Assembly (NCBI GenBank): GCA_964557005.1
Contig: CAZKYI010000012.1
Span: 1 to 46,471, forward strand
Source of the DNA: JBECKS01 sp964557005
Lineage (GTDB): Bacteria; Pseudomonadota; Gammaproteobacteria; Pseudomonadales; JBECKS01
DNA length: 46,471 nt
Direction of reading: 5' to 3'
Part shown: one piece after another, positions 16,023 through 24,699 of the stretch
How the letters are laid out: every line of letters starts with the position of its first letter
How positions within the stretch are numbered: position 1 is the first letter of the stretch
Notes under the pieces: model-generated
What the model saw: the letters and a program-made list of their open reading frames with translations, nothing else
Database searches by the model: none
What the model was told of the DNA's origin: nothing
Made by a program: the position numbers and the translations under genes

Positions 16023-17194
16023 AGGTGTTCAGCCTTTGCTTGTGCTTGCTGATTTTGTAAATCCTTGAATGCTGCCTGTGCCTGTTCTGATTTTATTTTC
16101 AGGTTTTCTACGGTGTGTGCGAGTGCTGCCAAATCACTTTCATTCTGGCTGCGTGAATGCGCATAAGCGAGTGCTTTTTCGGCTTCCCTGAATTGCTTGT
16201 TCGCTTTTGCGGCAGTGGTTTTGGCAAGTTGAAAGGCGATTTCAAGTGCATCGTTATTGGCCTGTACGTTTGATTCAGCTTGAACAGGCTTGAATTTTCG
16301 TTGTTCCATTTTGGCAAGCCGTTTGTTTTCCTTTTCGGTTTTTTCTTTTTCGATGCGTACATTTCTGGTTTCAAAGCGTGTTCGGCTCAAGTCGGATTTC
16401 TCAAGCGAAGCATTTTTTTTGAGTGTTTCGTCTTTGGCAAAGCGGAAATAATTTACCAGCGGAATTTTACTTGGGCACACTTCTTCGCAGGCACCACATT
16501 CCACACAATCCGCAAGGTAGTATTGTTGGGTTTTTTCAAAATCTTTGGCTTTGGAATACCAATACAGTTGTTGGGGGAGCAGATGGGCGGGGCAAACCTC
16601 TGCACAGGCACCACAGCGAATACAAGGGTGCTCATTTTGGTTGCTGCCTGCCATTTCTTGCATTGGAATGCGCTTGTGTGAATTGCCCTGATTTATAGGG
16701 GCATCTAACATATCAATACAATCTACCGGACAGGGTTCAACACACAAATCACAACCTGTGCATTCATCGGTTATCACGGTGTGCATTAATTTTGCAGCGC
16801 CCAGAATCGCATCGACAGGACAGGCCTGAATACATTTGGTGCAGCCAATACATTCTGCTTCACGAATATAGGCAACTTTTGGCCGTTCAGGTGTTGTGCC
16901 ATGTGTTTCATCGAGTGGGATAAAATCCACCGCCAATAAACGAGCCAGTGCGTGTATGGTGTCTTCCCCGCCCGGGGGGCAATGGTTAATGGCTTCCCCT
17001 TGAGCAATGGCCTCGGCGTAAGGGCGACAGCCCGCATGACCACATTGGCCACATTGCGTTTGTGGCAGCAGGGCATCAATGTTATCGATAATCGAATCGC
17101 CCTGATTTCTGAAACGCGCAGCAGCATAACTCGGTAGCACAGCGGAAATCAGGCCGAGCATGAGCAACACCAAAACCACAATCAGCAGGCTCAT
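16019..17194 (-). CDS. rsxB: RsxB fused to the C-terminal ferredoxin/coiled-coil part of RsxC
   Basis: This 391-residue protein joins two normally separate Rnf subunits. Residues 1-165 are RsxB: a membrane anchor (1-25), a [4Fe-4S] domain with C48, C51, C56 and C72, and two ferredoxin clusters (C115/118/121/125 and C145/148/151/155). From about residue 188 the sequence is RsxC: two more clusters (C191/194/197/201 and C230/233/236/240) with the RsxC signatures LLPQQLYWYSKAKDF and CPSKIPLVNYFR, then a charged, Ala-rich coiled coil to the end. The first ~360 residues of a normal RsxC, holding the FMN/NADH and SLBB domains, are absent here and in the neighbouring genes. The frame is intact across the joint, and both ends overlap neighbours by 4 bases. 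The electron donor is therefore uncertain. An assembly deletion is possible but would have to be in frame. Confidence 0.9.
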   Translation of the reverse strand: MSLLIVVLVLLMLGLISAVLPSYAAARFRNQGDSIIDNIDALLPQTQCGQCGHAGCRPYAEAIAQGEAINHCPPGGEDTIHALARLLAVDFIPLDETHGTTPERPKVAYIREAECIGCTKCIQACPVDAILGAAKLMHTVITDECTGCDLCVEPCPVDCIDMLDAPINQGNSHKRIPMQEMAGSNQNEHPCIRCGACAEVCPAHLLPQQLYWYSKAKDFEKTQQYYLADCVECGACEEVCPSKIPLVNYFRFAKDETLKKNASLEKSDLSRTRFETRNVRIEKEKTEKENKRLAKMEQRKFKPVQAESNVQANNDALEIAFQLAKTTAAKANKQFREAEKALAYAHSRSQNESDLAALAHTVENLKIKSEQAQAAFKDLQNQQAQAKAEHL

Positions 17195-17754
17195 GTCAGG
17201 TTTACCAAGCCCGAAAATCCCATAAAAGCGAGTGCCATAAGGCCAGCAGTAATCAGATGAATGGCGGCACCTTTAAAGGGTTCGGGCACATCGGCAAGTG
17301 CAATGCGCTCACGCATCGCGGCAAACAGAATCAGTACCAGAGAAAATCCTGCCGCTGCACCCAGGCCATACATCATTGAGCCAAACAGGGTGAGCTCTTC
17401 GTTGCGTACATTGAGCAGGACAAGGCCGAGCACCGCGCAGTTGGTGATGATTAGAGGCAGAAAAACGCCGGATTTCACAATGATGTCGGTGAGCTGGGCG
17501 ACAATTAAAATGACCAGCATAAAGCTGATGATTTGCAGGTATTCCAGATGCAAAGGTTTGAGCAGATAAGTAAATAACAAATAAGACAGGGTGGAAGACA
17601 GCGTAAATATGCAGAGGGTGACCAGAGACATGCCAACCGCTGCATCGAGTTTGTTAGATAAACCCATGAACGGGCATAAACCCAGCAGTTGTACCAGCGC
17701 AACATTATTGACAAGCATGGTACTGAGCAGAATGAGTATCAGTTCACTTGCCAC
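17191..17754 (-). CDS. rsxA: Rsx/Rnf electron transport complex subunit A
   Basis: This 187-residue membrane protein has six spans. It opens with the conserved pattern LVNNVALVQLLGLCPFMGLS, and LIITNCAVLGLVLL is present mid-protein; the two cysteines are expected to help ligate the intramembrane [2Fe-2S] centre shared with RsxE. In E. coli the Rsx complex keeps SoxR reduced; in other bacteria Rnf couples ferredoxin/NAD redox to ion transport. It lies 30 bases after csiV, so the rsx genes may be read from the mfd side, and it overlaps the RsxB/C' fusion by 4 bases. Confidence 0.94.
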   Translation of the reverse strand: MASELILILLSTMLVNNVALVQLLGLCPFMGLSNKLDAAVGMSLVTLCIFTLSSTLSYLLFTYLLKPLHLEYLQIISFMLVILIVAQLTDIIVKSGVFLPLIITNCAVLGLVLLNVRNEELTLFGSMMYGLGAAAGFSLVLILFAAMRERIALADVPEPFKGAAIHLITAGLMALAFMGFSGLVNLT

Positions 17755-17784
17755 AAGCAGTTTGCCTCACAGCATGAAAAGCCG

Positions 17785-18783
17785 TTAAAACTGGAAATCG
17801 TCGTCCGCGCCATCAATTGCGATTGGCAGCTCTTCTGTTTCCAAAGTTTCGGGGATACCCAGGCGGGTAAATTTTATTAACACACCAAACATGGGGTGAT
17901 CGATGTAATGCAGTTCACCACTTCTCAAGCGACGATGCTGGTCAATGTGATAGTGGGTGAGTGCGGTATAGGAAGTTGGGGTATATGTGTCACTTGTTTC
18001 TGTCATCATTTCTGAAACAAGACAAAGCCCTGCGTCATTTTCGGAAAATTGACTGAACCAGAGATCGGGTTTTACGTGCAGGAAACGTGAGCGATAAATG
18101 TGCAGGGTTCCAGCGAATTCGGGTACGCCAAGGGCAATGGTTTCTGCGTTTGATTCATCTTTTGCTTCTGTTTCCAGTTCTGGCTCACCCGCTGCTTCAA
18201 ACGTTGCAGCAGTGAATGCGTTTTGCAGATTAAGTATGTCTTGCTTGTCAGGGTAACGCTCACCACCTTCCAGATAAAACAAGGGGCTTGCCTTGCGGCT
18301 GAGTACGGTTTGTTCCCACATCAGATGTTGCAAGGTGCGGTAATGGCCGTTGATTCTCATCTTGCGCAGTATGTCGAGAAATTCACTAGGGCTTTCCTTG
18401 CTTTCAATATTGAGCTCAATAAACGCATACAGTGGTGCAGGTGTGGGTTCAATCGGGTCAGCGTCGTCGCTATCGTCCGCGTCAGTCTTTATGGTATCCG
18501 TTGGTAAGTAGGCAGGATGCTGATTGATAAAATGAGGACGTTGAAGATTGCGCCAAAGTTCGCTCTTTTCTTCGCCAGTATTCACATAAGCAAATACCAG
18601 CAGCTCGATGCGATAGCGATCCTGATATTCTTGCTGACCTTGTTGTGTAGTTGCGGCCAAAGTTTTCTGTGCTTCCAGTTTGGCTTTTTCTTCGAGAATA
18701 TTGATGGGATTAGCAGACAGTGGCGCGATATTGAGCAGGCAAAGGCTGACCAGCAGGAAAATATGAAGTGCTTTCATGTTCAA
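17785..18783 (-). CDS. csiV: CsiV-family periplasmic protein
   Basis: This 332-residue protein has a signal peptide (ALHIFLLVSLCLLNIAPLSA). The core begins YRIELLVFAYVNTGEEKSELW, typical of CsiV, a peptidoglycan-binding/DUF2803-type protein. An acidic insert (about residues 105-115, DADDSDDADPIEP) and Glu-rich stretches interrupt it. In Pseudomonas a homologue lies directly beside mfd, as here (1 base between mfd stop and this start). In Vibrio CsiV is needed for D-amino-acid sensitivity and growth; function here is inferred from family and synteny. Confidence 0.82.
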   Translation of the reverse strand: MNMKALHIFLLVSLCLLNIAPLSANPINILEEKAKLEAQKTLAATTQQGQQEYQDRYRIELLVFAYVNTGEEKSELWRNLQRPHFINQHPAYLPTDTIKTDADDSDDADPIEPTPAPLYAFIELNIESKESPSEFLDILRKMRINGHYRTLQHLMWEQTVLSRKASPLFYLEGGERYPDKQDILNLQNAFTAATFEAAGEPELETEAKDESNAETIALGVPEFAGTLHIYRSRFLHVKPDLWFSQFSENDAGLCLVSEMMTETSDTYTPTSYTALTHYHIDQHRRLRSGELHYIDHPMFGVLIKFTRLGIPETLETEELPIAIDGADDDFQF

Positions 18784-18784
18784 A

Positions 18785-21700
18785 TCAGGCGGCCTTGTGT
18801 GAGAGCTGTTTCAGGATTTGATCGACGTGCAAAATTCTATCATCGTAGTCTTGCATATCAAAAATGAATTGCAGTTTGTCTGCACCTTCCATCTTGAAAT
18901 GCTGATTTTGCTTTTGCACCAGTTGCACCACGGTGAGTGGGTCAATCGCAGGTTTCTTGTTGAATTTGATTTTCCCGCGCTCTGCGCCAGCATCTATTTT
19001 TTCGATACCGAGTTTCTCGGCAAACAGTTTCAGGCGTGTGACGCGAATCAATAACTTGACTTGCTCTGGCAGCATGCCAAAGCGGTCAATCATCTCGACC
19101 TGAATATCCGACAGTGCCTGCTCGTTTTCCGCACTGGCAATGCGTTTATAAAGCAGAAGCCTTACATGCACGTCGGGCAGATAGTCGCTGGGTATCAGGG
19201 CAGGCAGGCCAAGATTGATTTCACAGCCATGTCGCGTACCGATGTCGGAAGGCAGTTTTCCAGCCTTGATGGATTGCACCGCTTCTTCGAGCATTTCCAT
19301 ATACAAGGTGAAGCCAATGGCGTGCATGTTGCCGCTTTGTTCATCACCGAGCAGTTCACCTGCACCGCGAATTTCGAGATCGTGACTGGCGAGGGTAAAG
19401 CCTGCACCCAGATTGCTGGCTTCCTGAATGGCTTCCAGACGCTTGATGGCATCGCTGCTCATGGCCTTGTGATGTGGTGTTAGCAAGTAGGCATAGGCTT
19501 GATGGTGCGAGCGTCCAACACGCCCGCGCAGTTGATGCAGTTGCGCCAGCCCGAGCTTATCGGCACGGTCGATGATGATGGTGTTGGCGGAAGGAATATC
19601 AATGCCGGTTTCAATGATGGTGGTGCACAACAGAATATTACTTTGCTTGTGATAGAAATCGGACATCACGTGCTCCAGTTGTTTTTCAGGCATCTGGCCG
19701 TGTGCAATGCTGATGCGCGCTTCGGGAATCAGCTTTTGTATTTCTACAGCACTTTGTTCGATGGTGCTGACTTCGTTGTGTAAATAAAAAACCTGCCCAC
19801 CGCGTAACAGTTCGCGGTGAATGGCTTCCTTGATGATGCTGTCACTGGAGGTATGCACAAAAGTTTTGATGGAAAGACGTTTTGCCGGAGGCGTGGCAAT
19901 AATGGAGATGTCGCGAATGCCCGACATCGCCATGTTCAGGGTGCGCGGAATCGGCGTGGCTGTGAGTGTCAGAATATCGACATTGCTGCGCAAGCTTTTC
20001 AGTTGTTCCTTGTGACGCACGCCAAAGCGATGTTCTTCATCAATAATAATCAGCCCAAGGTCTTTGAATTTAATATCCTTTTGCAGAATTTTATGTGTGC
20101 CAACCACAATATCAATTTTTCCATTTTCAAGTGCCTGCAAAATGTGCGCACTTTCTTTCGCGGATTTGAAACGTGAAAGCGCTTCAATACGCACTGGCCA
20201 ATCTGCAAAACGATCTCTAAAAGTTTGTTCGTGTTGTTCTGCCAACAGCGTGGTCGGTACCAGCACCGCGACCTGTTTGTGATTCTGTACGGCGATGAAA
20301 GCAGCACGCATGGCAACTTCGGTTTTGCCAAAACCCACATCGCCACATACCAGACGATCCATCGGATTCTCCGAGCGCATGTCGGTCAGGCAGGCTTCGA
20401 TGGCGTGTATTTGATCATCGGTTTCTTCAAAGGGAAAACTGGCTGAAAACTGTTGGTAATCCTTGTCTTGCACCTGATGTGCATAACCATGAATGGCAGC
20501 ACGACGTGCGTAAATATCGAGTAATTCTGCGGCAGTGTCGTGAATTTTTTCGGCAGCTTTTTTTCTGGCCTTTGCCCATTGCTCTGAACCCAGAGTATGC
20601 AAGGGCGCACTTTGATCAGCACCGCCTGAATAACGTGAAATTAAATGTAGTGAGGAAACGGGTACATAAAGTTTTGCCTTGTTGGCGTATTCGACACACA
20701 GAAATTCAATTTCGTTGTTATCGATGGTGAGGTTTTCAAGGCCACGATAACGACCAACACCGTGATCAATATGGACAACGGGAGAGCCGATACTCAGTTC
20801 GCTTAAATTCTTGATGATTAAATCGGCCGAGCGCGTATCGTTTTTATTTTTTCGTTTGCCTTGATTAACGCGATAACCATAGATTTCGGTTTCACTGAGT
20901 ACCAATACTTCCTGTGTATCCTGTATCCAGAATCCTTCGCTGATATTGGCGGTGCAGATAGATAAGCCTACCTGTGGTGCTTCAAGAAAATCGTGAATGC
21001 CAGAAAGTAGTTTGAATGGTAATTGCGTGTTTTTAAGCAGTTCAATGATTTGTTCACGCCGTCCTGAAGTTTGCGCACACAGCAATATGGCTAATTGCGC
21101 ATGTTCAGCCACAAAGCTTTCAAGTTTTGAAAATGGTTTTTCAAGTTTGTAATCGGCACTGATTTCAGGAAGTGTTTTGCAGTCGAAAAAGAATGCGCCT
21201 TTTTCGGGATAATGTTCTTTTTCATCAGGCTGTAAGTGTATTTTTGCAAAACGTGCCAGCGCCTGATTAAAGGTATCCGGATTGATGAATACTTTTTCAG
21301 GCGGAAGAATAGGGCGGGTAATATCGTATTTGAGATTTTCGTAGCGCTGTTGCAGGTTATGCCAGAATTGTGTGCTGGCTTCGCTCACATCGGGCGCTTG
21401 TATCACCAGAGTTTCTTTAGGCAGATAATCGAACAGTGTTTCGCAGTGTTCAAAGAAAAGCGATAAATAATATTCAATGCCGTTGGGAATGATTCCATCC
21501 TGAACATCGAGGTACATGGGACACTGTTTGTAGTCGACATTGAAGTTATCTTGCCAGGCATAGCGGAAGTTTCGCATTGAGGTGCTGTCAAAAGGAAACT
21601 CGCGTGCAGGGAGAATGTTGAAGCTTGAAAGTGCTTCGATGGTGCGTTGATTATCAATATCAAAACTGCGCAGTGTTTCAATTTCATCATCAAATAATTC

Positions 21701-22258
21701 AATGCGCACGGGGTATTCCGAACCCATTGGAAACAAATCAAGAATTGAACCTCGGCGTGCAAACTCTCCGCGTTCATACACCATATCGCTGTGCCGATAA
21801 CCGCTGTGAACCAGCTTTTCACAAAAAAGTTCAATGTTGAGTTTTTCGTGTTTTCTTAAACTGAAACTATGCGCCTGTACAAATGAAGCGGGTGGCAGCA
21901 GGTGCATGAGGGTTTGGGCAGAACAAATCAATAGTGCTTTTTTGTCCTGATACAGTTTCGAGAGCGTTTCAAGGCGCTGCGAAATAATATCCTGATGCGG
22001 AGAAAATTGATCCCAGGGCAGGGTTTCCCAATCAGGAAAAGCGAGAATGTCCAGCTCACCCTGTAAATAGGCTTTTAAATTGCTTTCTGCTTCAAGCGCG
22101 TGTGAACTGGATTGGCAAATCAGCAAACTGGTATGCGGATAATTTAACACCGCCGTCGCAATGGCAATATATTGGCTGCCTGCGGCAAGACCATTCCAGC
22201 GTTTTCGATCTTGCGCGAAAGAGGGCAGTTTTTTTTCTATGGCCTTAAATAATGGCAT
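18785..22258 (-). CDS. mfd: Transcription-repair coupling factor Mfd
   Basis: This 1157-residue protein matches E. coli Mfd (1148) in length and domain order: N-terminal UvrB-like region (about 1-340), linker, RNA-polymerase interaction domain (about 470-540, PVVHIDHGVGRYRGLENL), RecG-like translocase with Walker A GDVGFGKTEVAMRAA and DEEH box IIIDEEHRFGV, motif VI LRGRVGRSHHQAYAYLL, TRG helix region, and the autoinhibitory C-terminal domain. It removes RNA polymerase stalled at lesions and recruits UvrA. First gene of a long minus-strand run with csiV and rsx. Promoter DNA should lie in 22259-22310. Confidence 0.97.
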   Translation of the reverse strand: MPLFKAIEKKLPSFAQDRKRWNGLAAGSQYIAIATAVLNYPHTSLLICQSSSHALEAESNLKAYLQGELDILAFPDWETLPWDQFSPHQDIISQRLETLSKLYQDKKALLICSAQTLMHLLPPASFVQAHSFSLRKHEKLNIELFCEKLVHSGYRHSDMVYERGEFARRGSILDLFPMGSEYPVRIELFDDEIETLRSFDIDNQRTIEALSSFNILPAREFPFDSTSMRNFRYAWQDNFNVDYKQCPMYLDVQDGIIPNGIEYYLSLFFEHCETLFDYLPKETLVIQAPDVSEASTQFWHNLQQRYENLKYDITRPILPPEKVFINPDTFNQALARFAKIHLQPDEKEHYPEKGAFFFDCKTLPEISADYKLEKPFSKLESFVAEHAQLAILLCAQTSGRREQIIELLKNTQLPFKLLSGIHDFLEAPQVGLSICTANISEGFWIQDTQEVLVLSETEIYGYRVNQGKRKNKNDTRSADLIIKNLSELSIGSPVVHIDHGVGRYRGLENLTIDNNEIEFLCVEYANKAKLYVPVSSLHLISRYSGGADQSAPLHTLGSEQWAKARKKAAEKIHDTAAELLDIYARRAAIHGYAHQVQDKDYQQFSASFPFEETDDQIHAIEACLTDMRSENPMDRLVCGDVGFGKTEVAMRAAFIAVQNHKQVAVLVPTTLLAEQHEQTFRDRFADWPVRIEALSRFKSAKESAHILQALENGKIDIVVGTHKILQKDIKFKDLGLIIIDEEHRFGVRHKEQLKSLRSNVDILTLTATPIPRTLNMAMSGIRDISIIATPPAKRLSIKTFVHTSSDSIIKEAIHRELLRGGQVFYLHNEVSTIEQSAVEIQKLIPEARISIAHGQMPEKQLEHVMSDFYHKQSNILLCTTIIETGIDIPSANTIIIDRADKLGLAQLHQLRGRVGRSHHQAYAYLLTPHHKAMSSDAIKRLEAIQEASNLGAGFTLASHDLEIRGAGELLGDEQSGNMHAIGFTLYMEMLEEAVQSIKAGKLPSDIGTRHGCEINLGLPALIPSDYLPDVHVRLLLYKRIASAENEQALSDIQVEMIDRFGMLPEQVKLLIRVTRLKLFAEKLGIEKIDAGAERGKIKFNKKPAIDPLTVVQLVQKQNQHFKMEGADKLQFIFDMQDYDDRILHVDQILKQLSHKAA

Positions 22259-22310
22259 AAGAACAATAGCATGGTGGGCAAAAGTAAATTTTGCTGATTC
22301 AATGAAAGAT

Positions 22311-22345
22311 AAAAAAACGCCCGACTTGGTGAAAATCGGGCGTTT
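22311..22345 (-). terminator. Rho-independent terminator after the acyl-CoA dehydrogenase operon
   Basis: The stem ACGCCCGA (22317-22324) pairs with TCGGGCGT (22336-22343) around an 11-base loop and is extended by A/T pairs. On the minus strand it is followed by a U-run (the A7 tract at 22311-22317). It lies just downstream of the minus-strand gene at 22365-23498 and upstream of mfd, so it separates these two transcription units. Confidence 0.85.
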
Positions 22346-22364
22346 AATGAAGTGTTATTCTAGT

Positions 22365-23498
22365 TTATTCGGAAAAGTTTATAAATTGTTCAAGATGGTA
22401 ATCATCATTCCCGAACAGTGTATTGATAACGGTGAGTCGTTTGAAATAATGCCCGACTCTGAGTTCTTCGGTAACCCCCATGCCACCGTGAAGTTGTACC
22501 GCATTTTCACCGACAAATTTTCCTGCCGAACCAATGGTCACTTTTAAACCGTGAATGGTCTTGCGTGCGCTGGCAGCCTTGTCTGCCATTTCCTGAGTGG
22601 CTTTCATCAGTAGCGAACGACTCATTTCGGTTTCAATAAACATATCCACCATGCGATGTTTGAGTACCTGAAATTCTGACAAGGGGTGGTCGAATTGAAC
22701 ACGTTGTTTGGTATAGGCCACCGTATCTTTATACAGCACTTCCATTGCACCAACCGCTTCGGAACATACCGCAATAATTGCTTCGTCGATGACGGCTTGC
22801 AGAATTTCAAGACCTTGACCTTCTTGTCCTAACAAATGGGTCGCGGGAACAGAAACCTTATCGAGCGTGAGTTCAGACGCACGATAGGCATCGACGGTCG
22901 CATAATTCTCAAGACTCAAGCCTTTGGCATCTTTCTCAACAATAAAACAGGACAGGCCGCTTTTATCACTGGCTGAACCACTGGTACGAGCAACCACGAT
23001 GATAAAATCCGCTGCATTGGCGTTATACACCATCGATTTGCTGCCAGAGAGCAGGTAGTGCTCACCTTCTTTAACCGCGCTACATTCGTGAAAATTCAAA
23101 TTGTAACGTGCTTTCTTTTCTACAAAGGCAAAGCTCGCCAATGCTTTGCCTTCGACAATCGCGCTGATGTAGTTTGCTTTTTGTTGTGCATTACCAGCGA
23201 TGCGCAGTGCAGTGCCCGCCATCACAACCGTGGCCAGATAAGGTTCAAGCACCAGACCTTTGCCGAATTCTTCCATGATGATGGAAGTTTCAACCGATGT
23301 GCCATTGATACCACCATCGTCTTCTGAAAAAGGCACGGCAAGCCAACCAAGTTCTGCAAAAGTAAGCCAGTGTGCGCGGCTAAAACCTTCACCTTCTGCG
23401 GCCTGTTTTAAACGTGTTTCCAATGCGTAATTGTCATCAACAAATTTTCGCACGCTGTCGCGCAACAAATTTTGTTCTTCGCTAAATGTAAATTCCAT
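22365..23498 (-). CDS. Acyl-CoA dehydrogenase-fold subunit, probable non-catalytic partner
   Basis: This is 377 residues of acyl-CoA dehydrogenase fold: N-terminal helical domain (FTFSEEQNLLRDSVRKFVDD), middle beta domain, and C-terminal helical domain with the FAD-contacting QLHGGMGVTEE. Neither usual catalytic glutamate is present by my hand alignment: the MCAD-type position reads TLFGNDDYHL instead of YEGT, and the helix-G position (IVD/LCAD type) reads VIDEAIIAVCSE, placing Ala where Glu is expected. The neighbour at 23510 does have a helix-G Glu. Such active/inactive pairs form alpha2-beta2 dehydrogenases in steroid side-chain catabolism. Pairing is inferred; substrate unknown. Followed by a clear terminator. 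Confidence 0.85.
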   Translation of the reverse strand: MEFTFSEEQNLLRDSVRKFVDDNYALETRLKQAAEGEGFSRAHWLTFAELGWLAVPFSEDDGGINGTSVETSIIMEEFGKGLVLEPYLATVVMAGTALRIAGNAQQKANYISAIVEGKALASFAFVEKKARYNLNFHECSAVKEGEHYLLSGSKSMVYNANAADFIIVVARTSGSASDKSGLSCFIVEKDAKGLSLENYATVDAYRASELTLDKVSVPATHLLGQEGQGLEILQAVIDEAIIAVCSEAVGAMEVLYKDTVAYTKQRVQFDHPLSEFQVLKHRMVDMFIETEMSRSLLMKATQEMADKAASARKTIHGLKVTIGSAGKFVGENAVQLHGGMGVTEELRVGHYFKRLTVINTLFGNDDYHLEQFINFSE

Positions 23499-23509
23499 TG
23501 TTCTTCCCC

Positions 23510-24658
23510 TTACAAACCGAGTACACGTTTGGCGATAACATCGCGTTGAACTTCACTGGCACCGCCATAAATGGTCGAAGCACGGCCATCGAGATATTTG
23601 TTGGTAGCACCTTTACCGAATTTCAAACCTACGGGTTTCCCCCACGGTGCAGCAAAATATCCGGCAGAATTCATGGTGATTTCCGCGATAGATTGTTGAG
23701 CATGTGTACCCATCAGTTTAAGAATGGAAGACTCAGGTCCGGGTGCCTTGCCTTCAGAAACAGTTACCATTGTACGCAGCTCAAGAAACTCCAGCGCCTG
23801 CAATTTGATTTCCAGTTGTGCCAGCCTGGTTTTATAGGCAAGGTTTTGTGCCAGCGTTGCATCGCCGTCAGGAATTTTATGCGCATTGTTTTTCAAATCC
23901 TGCAAGGCAATGGCAGAGCGGGTGATGCCTGCCAAACCGGTACGTTCATGTTGTAACAAACCCTTCGCATAGGTCCAGCCTTCGCCTTCTTTACCAATAC
24001 GATTTTCAACTGGTACTTTGACATTGGTAAGGTGCACAGTATTAACGTGATGATTGCCACCCAGCGTAATAATCGGTCTGACTTCAATGCCAGGGTCTGA
24101 CATATCAATCAACAGGAAAGTAATGCCGTCCTGCTTCTTGCCTGTGTTATCGGTGCGGGTAAGGCAGAACATCCAGTGCGCAGTGTGCGCCATAGTCGTC
24201 CAGATTTTTTGACCATTGACGATGTAATGCTTTCCATCATCGCTCAGTTCAGCTTTGGTTTTGAGTGAAGCCAAATCGGAACCTGCACCTGGTTCAGAGT
24301 AACCCTGACACCAGCGCACACTTTGATTCACAATCCCGGGCAAGTGTTGTTTTTTTTGTGCATCATTACCGTAGGTATAAATGATTGGGCCGACCATGCT
24401 CACGCCAAAAGGGGGCAGCCCGGGTGCATTGGAAATCGACGTTTCTTTCTGCCAGATATAATGCTGCACGGTTGACCAACCTGTACCGCCATGCTCTTTT
24501 GGCCATTTCGGTACCGTCCAGCCTTTGTTGACCAGTGCTTTAACCCAGTCGATGTAGCGAGTTATGGGATCGCTTGTGCTTTCGCTCCAGTTTTCCCTGA
24601 TAAAATCCTGAACTTCTTTCTGGAAGACGAGTTCTTCCTCGGTAAATTGAATTTCCAT
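23510..24658 (-). CDS. Acyl-CoA dehydrogenase, catalytic subunit type
   Basis: This 382-residue flavoenzyme has the N-terminal domain IQFTEEELVFQKEVQDFI, the middle-domain motif WCQGYSEPGAGSDLASLKT, and ends TIYGGASEVQRDVIAKRVLGL. The catalytic base is probably the Glu in LLQHERTGLAG on helix G, aligned with the isovaleryl-CoA dehydrogenase position, since the MCAD site reads YGGAS. It introduces the alpha-beta double bond in an acyl-CoA and passes electrons to ETF. It starts 12 bases before the partner at 22365-23498 and 41 bases after the large carboxylase, so the three form one operon. Confidence 0.9.
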   Translation of the reverse strand: MEIQFTEEELVFQKEVQDFIRENWSESTSDPITRYIDWVKALVNKGWTVPKWPKEHGGTGWSTVQHYIWQKETSISNAPGLPPFGVSMVGPIIYTYGNDAQKKQHLPGIVNQSVRWCQGYSEPGAGSDLASLKTKAELSDDGKHYIVNGQKIWTTMAHTAHWMFCLTRTDNTGKKQDGITFLLIDMSDPGIEVRPIITLGGNHHVNTVHLTNVKVPVENRIGKEGEGWTYAKGLLQHERTGLAGITRSAIALQDLKNNAHKIPDGDATLAQNLAYKTRLAQLEIKLQALEFLELRTMVTVSEGKAPGPESSILKLMGTHAQQSIAEITMNSAGYFAAPWGKPVGLKFGKGATNKYLDGRASTIYGGASEVQRDVIAKRVLGL

Positions 24659-24699
24659 AGCTGTTCCTCTATTGGCAAGGATGAAAATTTTTAATTTTT

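Noticed and set aside
19061..20176. Several long plus-strand frames opposite mfd
   Set aside because: They are antisense to a strongly conserved gene and show Cys/His/Phe-rich composition typical of reverse-frame translation.
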